A stretch of 64,000 bases of DNA from Seminavis robusta (lineage: Eukaryota > Bacillariophyta > Bacillariophyceae > Naviculales > Naviculaceae): assembly GCA_903772945.1 (NCBI GenBank), contig CAICTM010000093.1, forward strand, positions 60,004 through 124,003, read 5' to 3'. Below, piece after piece: positions 1 to 10,411 of this stretch. Each line of letters starts with the position of its first letter. Position 1 is the stretch's first letter. Under the pieces are notes generated by a model, which searched no databases, had not been told where the DNA came from, and saw only the letters and a program-made list of their open reading frames with translations. The position numbers and the translations under genes were made by a program.

Positions 1-256
1 GTCTTATTGAGAGATCTTTGTTTCAATGACTACTGAAGCGGCAAAGAGCTTTTGCATCACACACTACCACCCGCAAGACAGACTCCCGACTGGGCAAGGG
101 CAAGGTGGTACTTGCACTGATTGCTTGGGTCTCATTGATCTATCTTCGTCTACTGCAATTGCAATCCAACCACAATATCTTGATGGGTAAGAGCAAGCGG
201 ATACAATCATCACAAGCAACAACACCAGCAATTCCAAACCACCACCAACAACAGCA

Positions 257-514
257 ATGGTATTCACCAGTAGCGTAAACCCGCCACAGACTGCCGAGCT
301 TTCCCCTGCCATTGCTACTCGGCGCCGAAGGAGGCGTAAGGTCCTATTTCGAATCCCAAGCAACGACGATCGACCCACAAGTCGCGATACTTCTGTGATT
401 GCCTCAAGAAGTCGGCCAAGAACCATGGGGCGCATGAATCTTCATCGAGGAGAGCACTCTAATAAAGACACAAGGCCACGGCCTCCACAGAGGGTTGTTT
501 CTGGAGATACATAG
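257..514 (+). CDS. small basic protein, hypothetical
   Basis: An 85-residue ATG-started ORF preceded by a CA-rich, unstructured leader typical of the better-supported genes in this window (compare the leaders before 56248 and 59250). The product is strongly basic, with a run of six arginines near residue 22 and many Ser/Arg/Pro residues, so it may be disordered or nucleic-acid binding; that is inference. No domain is recognised and there is no signal peptide or membrane segment. A longer ORF on the other strand (64-435) overlaps it, so coding status is uncertain. The style resembles the small basic proteins at 56-60 kb, but the TLR-x-T motif they share is absent. Confidence 0.4.
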   Translation: MVFTSSVNPPQTAELSPAIATRRRRRRKVLFRIPSNDDRPTSRDTSVIASRSRPRTMGRMNLHRGEHSNKDTRPRPPQRVVSGDT

Positions 515-1434
515 ACACCCTTTGTTTACCGTTGCCACCATCAACCAAACCAACCGAACAATAGATGGGTATTGGGTAGAAAGCCCTTGTATACGTTAAT
601 GCATCAATAAATTCTTCCTTTCATGATACACTCGCTGCCTAGTCGTTTCCAACTAGTTGTACACATTTTCTTTGGTGGGAGTAGAGTCCCACTCAACACA
701 ACATCCAGAGAATCAGTAAAAAGGCACCTCAAACTGATCAGTACAGTGAAAGCTTGGGACCTCACCGTCTTCGCAGCGGGGATCGACAGAATGGGCAGCT
801 GGCAATGCAGCCACTTAAGCAAACTACCTAGCGCTCGAGGAGCTAGTCTAGAAGATCCATACTTCAATCAAGGATATTGCCAACCAGGGGGTTGGTTCAT
901 GAGCCCCTGTTGTTGGTCCTGATGTGGGACCAGGAGTGAGGCCGGGAGTTGGACCAAAGACAGGTCCAGGAGTTGGTCTAAGAGTGGGGCCCGATACGAT
1001 CCAGGGATTTAAAGTCCAGGATCCGTCCTGGTGTTGGTCCCAGTGTGGGACCAGGAGTGGGACCTGGGAATCAGAGGAGGGTTTTGAAGTTGGTCCAGGA
1101 TTGAGGCCTGGAAATATACATGGGGAAGAACAAAGAGTAGGTAGATGGACCAAGGGTTATGGTAGGCCCTGGAGTTGTTGAGGTGGGTGTGGTCGGTGAC
1201 TGTCTGCATGGCCTGCCTCTCATGCATTTTTTTGGTGGATCCAGATTTGAAGCTAGCACAGCGGCCAGAAATATTTAGGGACCATTCACAGACGAGCTGT
1301 CACACGCACTTCAGCCGCATTGGCTTTTGGCCATCTCTCTCTGAATTGGCCGTTTCATTTTCCAATCGAATCTTTCCCTTGGGGGTGTTGTGCTGTCCTT
1401 TTGTCCTACTGGAGTATTGTATTGGCAAGAAGTG
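515..1434. other. intergenic, with minisatellite
   Basis: Apart from the minisatellite at 904-1180 I see no convincing gene. The overlapping short ORFs on both strands around 600-920 have no recognisable domain. Confidence 0.5.
904..1180. repeat. degenerate GGACCAGGAGT-type minisatellite
   Basis: Short units of about 12 bases built on GG(A/T)CC(A/T)GGAGT(T/G) recur with mutations and a few breaks through this stretch. Read on the plus strand they give Gly-Pro-Gly-Val type tetrapeptides, on the minus strand Pro-Thr-Pro-Gly types, so both strands stay open for 85-100 codons. That openness is explained by the repeat, and I do not call a gene here. Confidence 0.7.
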
Positions 1435-3473
1435 ATGTCGGGGTATGCACAACAACTGCCAGACTCAAATACAAGTAGCGAGAATGATGACAATGCTACG
1501 TTCTGTGATGATGTATCATTGGAGCATCGAATAAAGCGAACGTTAGGTCACTCTCCAAATCCCTGGAGGGCTCAGTCTGCCACCGATGGGCCAGTAGATG
1601 AAAAATCGCCAACAAAACGGGAAATAGAAGAGGGACAGCATCATCGTCATTATCCTATTACCGGTGTACAAGAGCAGTTTCCAGATCCATCTGGTCTTTT
1701 CCAACAAGTTGGGGATATTGGCATTGGTGGCCAGACCGCGTTTGCTCAAAAACTCGAACAACATGATGTTGGCAGAAATCCACGCAAGCAGGAGCAGGCA
1801 GCAGAACCAATCGGCAGCATACCACTTCTGGGAGGGCAAGAAAGAACAGAATTGACTCAGAATGCCACAAAGCTCCAAGAGAATTCAGAAGCCTCCATTG
1901 GCTCGATTAATGCAATTGATTCCAGCCAAATGATGAGAGATTTCCACGCAGCCTTGCAACAAATTGAAGCCTTACAGGCCATACTAGATGCACAAGGGCT
2001 GTTGCGTGTGTCCGCTCCGAAAATAATTCGGGGAATACTCCCAATGGTCACTGGACAGATGAAAGACCACAACAAGATGTTTCCATGGATTCGGTCTCTC
2101 CAATGCCAGCTACAACAAAAGCAGGGCAGCAGGGCATTCAGGATCCACACGACAACTCAACACAAACACCGAGGGGCCATCAAATGTCCTCAGGAGGGAT
2201 AAATTCAAAGAGGCCAGGGAGCGAACACAGAATAAACACTGGCAGCACGGTGCTGGAGGAACCAGCCAATCCCAAGAGCAACAATCAGTCGCCAGGAAAT
2301 AATGGCAACAACACACCATTGGACAGTCCCTTGGTACAGCAGCAGCAACAACAACAGCAAATTCGACAAGTCACATCAGAGCTGAATCAAACCAAACAAG
2401 CCTTGCTAAGCCGTGATCGGGAAGTGAAACGGCTTCGACAAGAGCTAGAGCAAACCAAAATTGAGAAACTAGCACAAGCCAAGGAGATTCGACGCCTGGG
2501 GATGGAGCTACAAGAGTGGCGGGGTCTTGCTGGAGCACCCCGAGCAGCAGCACACAACTCGGACGCAGCAGCGTCACCTACACATGACGCTACGATTGTG
2601 GACCGGTTGACACGGATACGAGATGCTGCAGACCGTGCTTCTCTCGTCAAGGATCACCATCGAGAGATTGTCCGTTTGAAAGGAAAACACGAAGCCGCTA
2701 TCCAAAAACTCAATAGCCAACATGAGGAAAGGCTCCAGAACTCATTGCAATCCACAAAAACGATATTGTCACAAAAGCACAAAGAGATACTAGAGGGACT
2801 TCAAGAGGCTTTTGATCGGAACATGACAAACATGGAAACGCGACATGGGGAAGAAATAGAACGGGTAGGAATGAGTCAAGAGATTGGTTATGGATTTCTT
2901 TTTGTGCGTTCTTCTTACAAGATGGCTCATCTATATTTGAATCTTTGCTTGCTTGCTTTGGTTTGCTTGCTTACCCAGTTGAAAAAGGAGATCCAGCAAG
3001 GCGCGACTTTGTCGGATGAACTACTAGAGGCATCCCTGTCAAAGATCAACTCTGGCAATCAGCTCCTGGCAAGTGAGATGGCAAAGAATGGGGAATTGAA
3101 GGCGACTATCAAACAATTGGAGCAACAGCTGGTGTGTGATAAAGCAGAACTATCCGACGTGCACGCCGATCAGATGGAATCTATGAAAAAGGATTGGGAA
3201 GAGCAGCGAAATGTCATGCTGGATACTATGCAACAAGAGTTCAATGATTTCTTTCAGCAAAAGAGGACTGGGAGTCCCCACTCACCCACTGTCTTTCGGT
3301 TTTCAGCAGCAGCAGCAGGAGAGCCAGCCAATGATAGCTTGCTGGAGATGCGTGAGATTCCACATTCCAGCAGCAACTCGAGCCCAAAGCTACCTTCCGC
3401 ATATACCGGCATGGACCAGGAACTGCTCGAGACGGAAGCATTGGTCCATGGACTACTAGGGAATGTCTCCTAG
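1435..3473 (+). CDS. Gln-rich coiled-coil protein, multi-exon
   Basis: The chosen start is the ATG at 1435; the frame is open to 1390 but without a better start. The N-terminal half is polar and disordered (Asn, Gln, Ser, Pro). A run of eight glutamines at about 2338-2361 precedes a long heptad-like region rich in Gln, Lys, Glu, Arg and Leu, predicted coiled coil, and then a Ser-rich tail. A phase-0 intron of 114 nt, 2865-2978, is clear: GTAGGA donor, TTACCCAG acceptor. Retaining it would insert an out-of-place hydrophobic stretch, while splicing continues the coiled coil (EEIER/LKKEIQQ). A second change of frame lies between about 2000 and 2125. It fits an intron starting at GTGTGT (2006) and ending at 2109 or 2124, both frame-correct, but I cannot choose; a sequence error is also possible. 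Function unknown; a scaffold or cytoskeletal role would be a guess. Confidence 0.75.
2865..2978 (+). other. intron (114 nt, phase 0)
   Basis: GT donor at 2865 and CAG acceptor ending at 2978 with a pyrimidine-rich tail. The length is divisible by three, so the frame stays open through it, but it encodes a hydrophobic segment foreign to the surrounding coiled coil. Confidence 0.75.
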
Positions 3474-3800
3474 CCACCAGTACCGGTCCGGTGGTAGCTA
3501 TTTACCGGTGCCGGTACAATGTTCGTTCTTGGGGTACTATGCTATGAGAGGAGAATGAAGAAAGTGGTTTGCAAATTGGCATCTACGGTATCACTATCTA
3601 GCCAGCTACGGTAACTAGCTAGATGTGCAATAGTGACCCAGTTTTCCTAATTGTTTTTATCAATTAATTGAATAATGGTGTGCTGTCGATGAGAAATCGT
3701 ATAGTGGATATAGATGGAAATGAAAAAAGCGACACACAGATAGTAGAAGCCGTTCGCCCACGGTAGTGTATGGATGTTGTTTGTTCCCTACGTAACAAGT
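3474..3800. other. intergenic between convergent genes
   Basis: AT-rich spacer between the 3' end of the coiled-coil gene and the 3' end of the BTB fragment, containing ACCGGTACCGG-like strings and repeated GCTAGCTACGG. No gene seen. Confidence 0.5.
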
Positions 3801-4522
3801 CTAAGGATCCGAATCAGGCACTGGCGACGACCCCAATCCAGCCGCCGCGTTAGAAGACGGTGTCGCCGCAGCGGTAGTAGAGGATCCATGATCCGTTCGT
3901 TGTTTCTTGTGCAACGGTCCTTCGGGGATCATTTCTGCCGCAGCCTTGAGAACGGGAATGCACAAGTGAGGATAATTTTTCATTTCCTCTTCAAAGGACG
4001 AATTTCCCGCCAATTGTCGCAGATTGTCCATGATGAAATCAATGCACGCCCTCGACAATCGATTGGCGTGGAAATCTTCGGTAGCCCCGTACATGCGTGC
4101 GACGGATTGGATTGTCATGTGATTGCGAATGAGTTCATGTTCCACGAGTCGCTTGAGATCTCGAATGAGCCAACGATCGGATAGATGCAACAATGCGAGT
4201 AGATCATCGGTGGATATTTCCTTGATGGATTGAATTCGATTGGTGTAAATGAATTCCATCATGTATCGGATATGACAGGGTGCAAAGTCTGGTTCGACGT
4301 GAATGACACATTCTTCTGCCTCTCGGAACGTGGTTGTTGCGGTATTGGTGTTGTTGTTGTTTCCCCCATTGGTGTTGTTATTGGTGTATCCCTTTCGAAA
4401 GAATGCTTTAAAGTACTCGGCCCGCGCCGTGAGGATGCACTTGTGAGCCCTAATTTCGACCATACTGTCCGTCTTTTTGGTGTCGTCTGTCTGTCTTCGT
4501 CCATGGCATCGTCCTTTCTCTT
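3801..4522 (-). CDS. BTB/POZ domain protein, 5' end lost at assembly gap
   Basis: The C-terminal about 240 residues of a BTB/POZ protein, read on the minus strand from the edge of the N gap at 4523. The BTB signature is visible: VEIRAHKCILTARAEYFKAF (His-Lys-x-Ile-Leu-x-x-Arg-x-Glu-x-Phe), then an Asn/Thr-rich insert, then the hydrophobic core around ARYMMEFIYTN-like residues and a BACK-like helical region (LLALLHLSDRWLIRDLK). The tail is Ser/Ala/Pro-rich. BTB domains mediate dimerisation and often recruit cullin-3 ubiquitin ligases; no partner domain is visible here. A formal 545-codon ORF joins it across the gap to the Cys-rich protein at 4548-5438, but these are two different genes brought together by the gap. 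Confidence 0.75.
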
Positions 4523-4547
4523 NNNNNNNNNNNNNNNNNNNNNNNNN
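4523..4547. other. assembly gap (25 N)
   Basis: Twenty-five N bases. The sequence to the left is BTB coding. To the right it is the reverse complement of the middle of the gene found intact at 9179 and 12502. The true gap size is unknown. Confidence 0.99.
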
Positions 4548-5438
4548 CGTCAAATCATCGTCTGTACACAGGCCTAGATAGCAAACTCCATAAGGGCAAT
4601 CAGTATCAAGTGTGCACCATTTGACTGGTGCTCTGCAGGTTCCTTCACAGCGTTGGCTAGAGCATTGCTCATCTTCGTCACAAAAGCAACCCAGCTCCAT
4701 CCTGCCATCCACAGTAGAAGCACAGATGGATTGGCCACTTCGAATAAGGCACAACCCAGAGAGGCAATTGCGGTCCTGATAGCACGGTCGACAACCCTTC
4801 AGCCGAGATTGGCAGGCATATGGCGGGGCATCACCGCCGCAGAGCCCCGATCTACATTTGTCGTGTCCATCGCAAGCCTCTCCTTCTATCAACAGAAACT
4901 TGTCCTCCATTTGTGCCTCTGTGACGTTGGCTCTTTCCGTCTCTTTGGATGATGGCTCGTCGAGCGTGGCAATGGGTGCAATGGTGGTAGCGTTGTTTCG
5001 TTGACTGAAGCCTGAAGACGTCGTTAATCTGTTTGGCTCTGCTCTCATCGAACGCACGATGACGACAACAATGAGGAAGACGACGCAACAGAACAAGAAA
5101 ACCGAGGACGCGATAAGAGACTTGAGTGTGCAACATAGGACCTTTCTTTGAGTCTTTTGTCCATCATTCCGTTCGTCGTCGGTCTCAGGACCCTCCTCAT
5201 CGACGAATTCATCTCGAGGCAAAACTCCTTGGGTCCATTGTTCAACTTCTTTCTCTTTAGCAGCAATGAATTGACGAATAATCCCTCCTTCAGGACCAGG
5301 AGGCACACTGAGAAGCTTGTTCCCATGGGTCCTCACATCCTCAATGTCGGCAACAGCCTGAAGATCTGGAAGACATTGCAGGAAATCTGGGACTGGATCA
5401 GGGTTGTTGGTATAGTCGTAGTTGCAGTAGGTGGTCAT
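4548..5438 (-). pseudogene. truncated copy of the Cys-rich single-pass membrane protein
   Basis: Residues 1-297 of the 410-residue protein encoded at 9179-10411 and 12502-13734, on the opposite strand. Start, cytosolic region, membrane segment and first cysteine modules match the intact copies; the last about 113 residues are replaced by the assembly gap. The break may be biological or purely an assembly artefact, so the copy may be complete in the organism. Confidence 0.75.
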
Positions 5439-7089
5439 CGTGGGAGATCAACTCGTCGAATGGAGAGTCTTCTCCTCTTGATCTCATGCAATCATTTTAA
5501 TATCTGTGCACATATTATTCAACATTTCGAGAAACTAAAATCGCAATCATGCCCCGGAAGAACAAGCTCCACGAAAGCCTCCCACCAAATTTGTTGAGGC
5601 ATAAACCCCCACAGTGATGGTGGAGCTCCTTAGGAAATCGGCGATCGCCACCTTTTAAATGGAAAACAAGGACTAGAGTTCTCAACGCATCACTCAAGGC
5701 ATACGAAGCTACCTCGAGTTGCTCTTTATGCATACTGTAGTACATGTACGTACCGGTACCAGAAAGGGTGCTGGTATTCTACCGGTGGTAGCATGTTGCT
5801 CCAGTCCATGGATTGGATTTTGAGATTTCAGCCCTGATGTTAGACTAGAGAATTCAATTCAAACAGACTGTACCGGTATGGTACTGTACATACCGTACTG
5901 TACTAAATTTAAATATGTAGTACCTTAAACCTGTACGGTACGTAGGATAGTTTGTACGGTACCGTACGCTACCGTACCGTTTATGGCTCTCTGGTGCTTA
6001 CACTTTTTATTCGCGCGATCTCTTTTAGTCGCTCATCTGAGATTACTTTTGTGGTTCGAAGCTCGAAGCCTTCCTTGTTCCCTCCTTTGTTGTCGCTCTT
6101 GGCAAGCCAATTTGATTTATTTGCAAGCCCAGGTAGTACTACCGCTACCGCAGTATGCCTCCGCAGCCACAACAGCACGAGGCCTATGCAACCCGCAGCC
6201 TCGCCGCTTTCATTTGGAAACCTCACTCCGGGATGATCAGAACACAGACACTGAAATGTTTCGAAATCAAATCTTTGTCTAGACTGCTCAGTTGATGGCG
6301 AAAGGTGAAAGGTTCGAGCTTCGTCTATATTATCTAGTATCTACCCTCACCATGTGGCTGTGGGGTTGCTTGTCCCATTAGTGCTGTTCCTAATTGCTTT
6401 CTCTACATGTATGCCAGCCATACTGCCCATCTCATTCTTGATAGCTTATCACAAAGGCCTATGCAACCTAGCGTCCCCAAACAGCCACCATCACTCTGCT
6501 AGCCAAATTATTAGAAGTGGGAACAACTGAAGCACATCTATTTGGTCCTCAGTTGGATAACATCACTACGTGTACATGTAGTCATGTAGTGCTAGGACGC
6601 GTGGCTAGAGGCTACTCAGTAGTAGCTAGGCTAGTCCGCTATCCTCTTCGTGGCTTCGTGGGTTCCTTTCGGACCCCGACGCTCAGTCCAATAAAATACA
6701 TTAAATTTTGGCGCATGCAGGAATTCGTTGGAGCCTTACTAGACTAATAGACTAATACCAGCGACTCCCATGTCTGCAAAAAGGTGATGATACACGTAGC
6801 TGTGTTGACACACGTAGGCAAACTCGTCGCTTTCCTGCTTTCTTGGACGATAAAAACATTCAAGTTCCATCCAGGCTCGGGTTTCCGGTGACTGACATGT
6901 TGTGTTGGTGTGTGTGAAGAATAAATGTTTTGTTGCACAACGGGAGTACTAGTAAACGTTGTACGGGTACGTACTACATTTCTGCAACAGTATGTTGCAC
7001 AGTGTCAGTATGTGCTTCCCCCTACTACTATGTGGTCTTACATACCCTCAGGATCAATGAAAGTATGCTACGTAGAAAGTCTACAGTAT
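4548..7089 (-). repeat. large repeat, copy A (inverted)
   Basis: Near-identical, reverse-complemented copy of 10842-13394 (copy C) and, over a slightly shorter span, of 7637-10071 (copy B). It contains the truncated Cys-rich gene and its whole upstream region. The match to C ends at the string ctacagtat (7081-7089), exactly the left boundary of C at 10842. Differences seen by eye are rare single bases: for example, A and C share gaattgaattc where B has gaattaattc, and A lacks one G near 5569. Confidence 0.9.
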
Positions 7090-7636
7090 ACAACCTTCCT
7101 CTAAATAATCACCCCAGCCCTCTGAGCAAGATTCTTGAGATTTATTTATCAACAACAAACCCAACACAGGACCATTGTTTCTGTTGGTTGTGGGTTGATC
7201 TCTGGATTCTGGATCGAGCTATGCATACTTGTTCTTGAACGCGTTGGGGCACATGTCTTTGCCTTGATTGGGGTTGGGTTGCGGTGATTGCGTGTTGGTT
7301 GTTGGTTCGACCTTTTGTCCTCCTGGCATTCGGCTTTGTGGTTTGCAAAAGCAATGGTCCAGGGAGCCAGGCAGGCAGGTTGGAGTCCGACATATGGTAC
7401 CGGTACACAGGATTGTCCAGGCAGCGCAGCCAGTGTCCAGCGTCCAGCGTGTTCAATTCAAAACGCTGGTCGATGTTGCCAGATTTCTGAGAATGGGGTA
7501 CTCATTTCGATCAAACATTCAATTAATTACTCCACATCCGTATACTACAAACTGTGATTGCACCGGTTCTCAACCTCTCATCAGTGACCCACGGTTGACT
7601 TAAGGGTTGAGGGGGCATTAATATCATCTCCCCAGT
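7090..7636. other. unique spacer between inverted arms
   Basis: About 550 bases separating copies A and B. Overlapping short ORFs occur on both strands around 7142-7603, none with a recognisable domain. I see no gene here. Confidence 0.5.
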
Positions 7637-8098
7637 ACACGTACCGGTACCGTACAACGTTTACTAGTACTCCCGTTGTGCAACAAAACATTTATTCTTC
7701 ACACACCAACACAACATGTACCAGTCACCGGTAACCCGAGCCTGGATGGAACTTGAATGTTTTTATCGTCCAAGAAAGCAGGAAAGCGACGAGTTTGCCT
7801 ACGTGTGTCAACACAGCTACGTGTATCATCACCTTTTTGCAGACATGGGAGTCGCTGGTATTAGTCTATTAGTCTAGTAAGGCTCCAACGAATTCCTGCA
7901 TGCGCCAAAATTTAATGTATTTTATTGGACTGAGCGTCGGGGTCCGAAAGGAACCCACGAAGCCACGAAGAGGATAGCGGACTAGCCTAGCTACTACTGA
8001 GTAGCCTCTAGCCACGCGTCCTAGCACTACATGACTACATGTACACGTAGTGATGTTATCCAACTGAGGACCAAATAGATGTGCTTCAGTTGTTCCCA

Positions 8099-9178
8099 CT
8101 TCTAATAATTTGGCTAGCAGAGTGATGGTGGCTGTTTGGGGACGCTAGGTTGCATAGGCCTTTGTGATAAGCTATCAAGAATGAGATGGGCAGTATGGCT
8201 GGCATACATGTAGAGAAAGCAATTAGGAACAGCACTAATGGGACAAGCAACCCCACAGCCACATGGTGAGGGTAGATACTAGATAATATAGACGAAGCTC
8301 GAACCTTTCACCTTTCGCCATCAACTGAGCAGTCTAGACAAAGATTTGATTTCGAAACATTTCAGTGTCTGTGTTCTGATCATCCCGGAGTGAGGTTTCC
8401 AAATGAAAGCGGCGAGGCTGCGGGTTGCATAGGCCTTGTGCTGTTGTGGCTGCGGAGGCATACTGCGGTAGCGGTAGTACTACCTGGGCTTGCAAATAAA
8501 TCAAATTGGCTTGCCAAGAGCGACAACAAAGGAGGGAACAAGGAAGGCTTCGAGCTTCGAACCACAAAAGTAATCTCAGATGAGCGACTAAAAGAGATCG
8601 CGCGAATAAAAAGTGTAAGCACCAGAGAGCCATAAACGGTACGGTAGCGTACGGTACCGTACAAACTATCCTACGTACCGTACAGGTTTAAGGTACTACA
8701 TATTTAAATTTAGTACAGTACGGTATGTACAGTACCATACCGGTACAGTCTGTTTGAATTAATTCTCTAGTCTAACATCAGGGCTGAAATCTCAAAATCC
8801 AATCCATGGACTGGAGCAACATGCTACCACCGGTAGAATACCAGCACCCTTTCTGGTACCGGTACGTACATGTACTACTAGTATGCATAAAGAGCAACTC
8901 GAGGTAGCTTCGTATGCCTTGAGTGATGCGTTGAGCACTCTAGTCCTTGTTTTCCATTTAAAAGGTGGCGATCGCCGATTTCCTAAGGAGCTCCACCATC
9001 ACTGTGGGGGTTTATGCCTCAACAAATTTGGTGGGAGGCTTTCCGTGGAGCTTGTTCTTCCGGGGCATGATTGCGATTTTAGTTTCTCGAAATGTTGAAT
9101 AATATGTGCACAGATATTAAAATGATTGCATGAGATCAAGAGGAGAAGACTCTCCATTCGACGAGTTGATCTCCCACG
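8099..9178. promoter_or_regulatory. upstream region of Cys-rich gene, copy B
   Basis: Upstream DNA conserved in all three copies, so its conservation reflects duplication and not selection. It contains a dense cluster of GGTACC/GTAC-type palindromes at about 8636-8760 and again at 8826-8884, then a leader ending directly at the ATG at 9179. No TATA box is assigned. Short ORFs such as 8380-8664 are repeated in every copy but show no protein features. Confidence 0.35.
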
Positions 9179-10411
9179 ATGACCACCTACTGCAACTACG
9201 ACTATACCAACAACCCTGATCCAGTCCCAGATTTCCTGCAATGTCTTCCAGATCTTCAGGCTGTTGCCGACATTGAGGATGTGAGGACCCATGGGAACAA
9301 GCTTCTCAGTGTGCCTCCTGGTCCTGAAGGAGGGATTATTCGTCAATTCATTGCTGCTAAAGAGAAAGAAGTTGAACAATGGACCCAAGGAGTTTTGCCT
9401 CGAGATGAATTCGTCGATGAGGAGGGTCCTGAGACCGACGACGAACGGAATGATGGACAAAAGACTCAAAGAAAGGTCCTATGTTGCACACTCAAGTCTC
9501 TTATCGCGTCCTCGGTTTTCTTGTTCTGTTGCGTCGTCTTCCTCATTGTTGTCGTCATCGTGCGTTCGATGAGAGCAGAGCCAAACAGATTAACGACGTC
9601 TTCAGGCTTCAGTCAACGAAACAACGCTACCACCATTGCACCCATTGCCACGCTCGACGAGCCATCATCCAAAGAGACGGAAAGAGCCAACGTCACAGAG
9701 GCACAAATGGAGGACAAGTTTCTGTTGATAGAAGGAGAGGCTTGCGATGGACACGACAAATGTAGATCGGGGCTCTGCGGCGGTGATGCCCCGCCATATG
9801 CCTGCCAATCTCGGCTGAAGGGTTGTCGACCGTGCTATCAGGACCGCAATTGCCTCTCTGGGTTGTGCCTTATTCGAAGTGGCCAATCCATCTGTGCTTC
9901 TACTGTGGATGGCAGGATGGAGCTGGGTTGCTTTTGTGACGAAGATGAGCAATGCTCTAGCCAACGCTGTGAAGGAACCTGCAGAGCACCAGTCAAATGG
10001 TGCACACTTGATACTGATTGCCCTTATGGAGTTTGCTATCTAGGCCTGTGTACAGACGATGATTTGACGAGCGGGGGAAACAATCAATTGCACGAACAGC
10101 CTCCGGGGGGTCTTTGTAGTGGGGACGCTGACTGCATAAGCAGAATTTGCGTCGAGGTTGCGCAGGGCGAAGATTGGATATGTTCCTCTGGGGAAATGGG
10201 GAGCATCTGTGGGGCAGACATTGACTGCAAGAGCGAACGATGTTATCAAGGCATTTGCGCACAAAAACAATCCTCTGGAGGTCCTTGTATGGGGAATGTA
10301 GAGTGCGACTCGGGTGTTTGCATGGGCTTTTCTGACAACAACTTGGGGGTTTGTTTGGATGCTGCTGAGGTTCAGCGAGTAGGCAATATCAACAATCGGG
10401 GGAGTGTTTAG
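9179..10411 (+). CDS. type II Cys-rich single-pass membrane protein, copy B
   Basis: A 410-residue protein without introns. Residues 1-100 are acidic and lack a signal peptide. A strong membrane helix spans about 107-128 (hydrophobic Val/Leu/Ile/Phe with several Cys), followed by basic residues. The outer part, about 180-400, contains repeated modules of the form C-x(4-6)-D-x-x-C-x-S-x-x-C with intervening Gly-rich stretches, at least seven in all. Such spacing is typical of disulfide-bonded extracellular repeats seen in Dickkopf-like or other small Cys-rich domains; I do not assign a specific family. Topology is probably N-in, C-out. Expected location is the plasma membrane or an endomembrane, with a lumenal or surface binding role; this is inference. 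The protein is identical in sequence to copy C as far as I can see, so the duplication is very recent or reflects assembly of alleles. Confidence 0.85.
   Translation: MTTYCNYDYTNNPDPVPDFLQCLPDLQAVADIEDVRTHGNKLLSVPPGPEGGIIRQFIAAKEKEVEQWTQGVLPRDEFVDEEGPETDDERNDGQKTQRKVLCCTLKSLIASSVFLFCCVVFLIVVVIVRSMRAEPNRLTTSSGFSQRNNATTIAPIATLDEPSSKETERANVTEAQMEDKFLLIEGEACDGHDKCRSGLCGGDAPPYACQSRLKGCRPCYQDRNCLSGLCLIRSGQSICASTVDGRMELGCFCDEDEQCSSQRCEGTCRAPVKWCTLDTDCPYGVCYLGLCTDDDLTSGGNNQLHEQPPGGLCSGDADCISRICVEVAQGEDWICSSGEMGSICGADIDCKSERCYQGICAQKQSSGGPCMGNVECDSGVCMGFSDNNLGVCLDAAEVQRVGNINNRGSV

Noticed and set aside
848-1153. Pro/Gly/Thr repeat protein on the minus strand
   Set aside because: Open only because of the 12-base minisatellite; both strands are open and neither has a plausible start or end.
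8380-8664. 94-codon ORF present identically in all three large repeats (also 5952-6236 and 11702-11986)
   Set aside because: Its conservation is explained by the recent duplication of the whole unit; it lies in the promoter region, and no protein features are visible.
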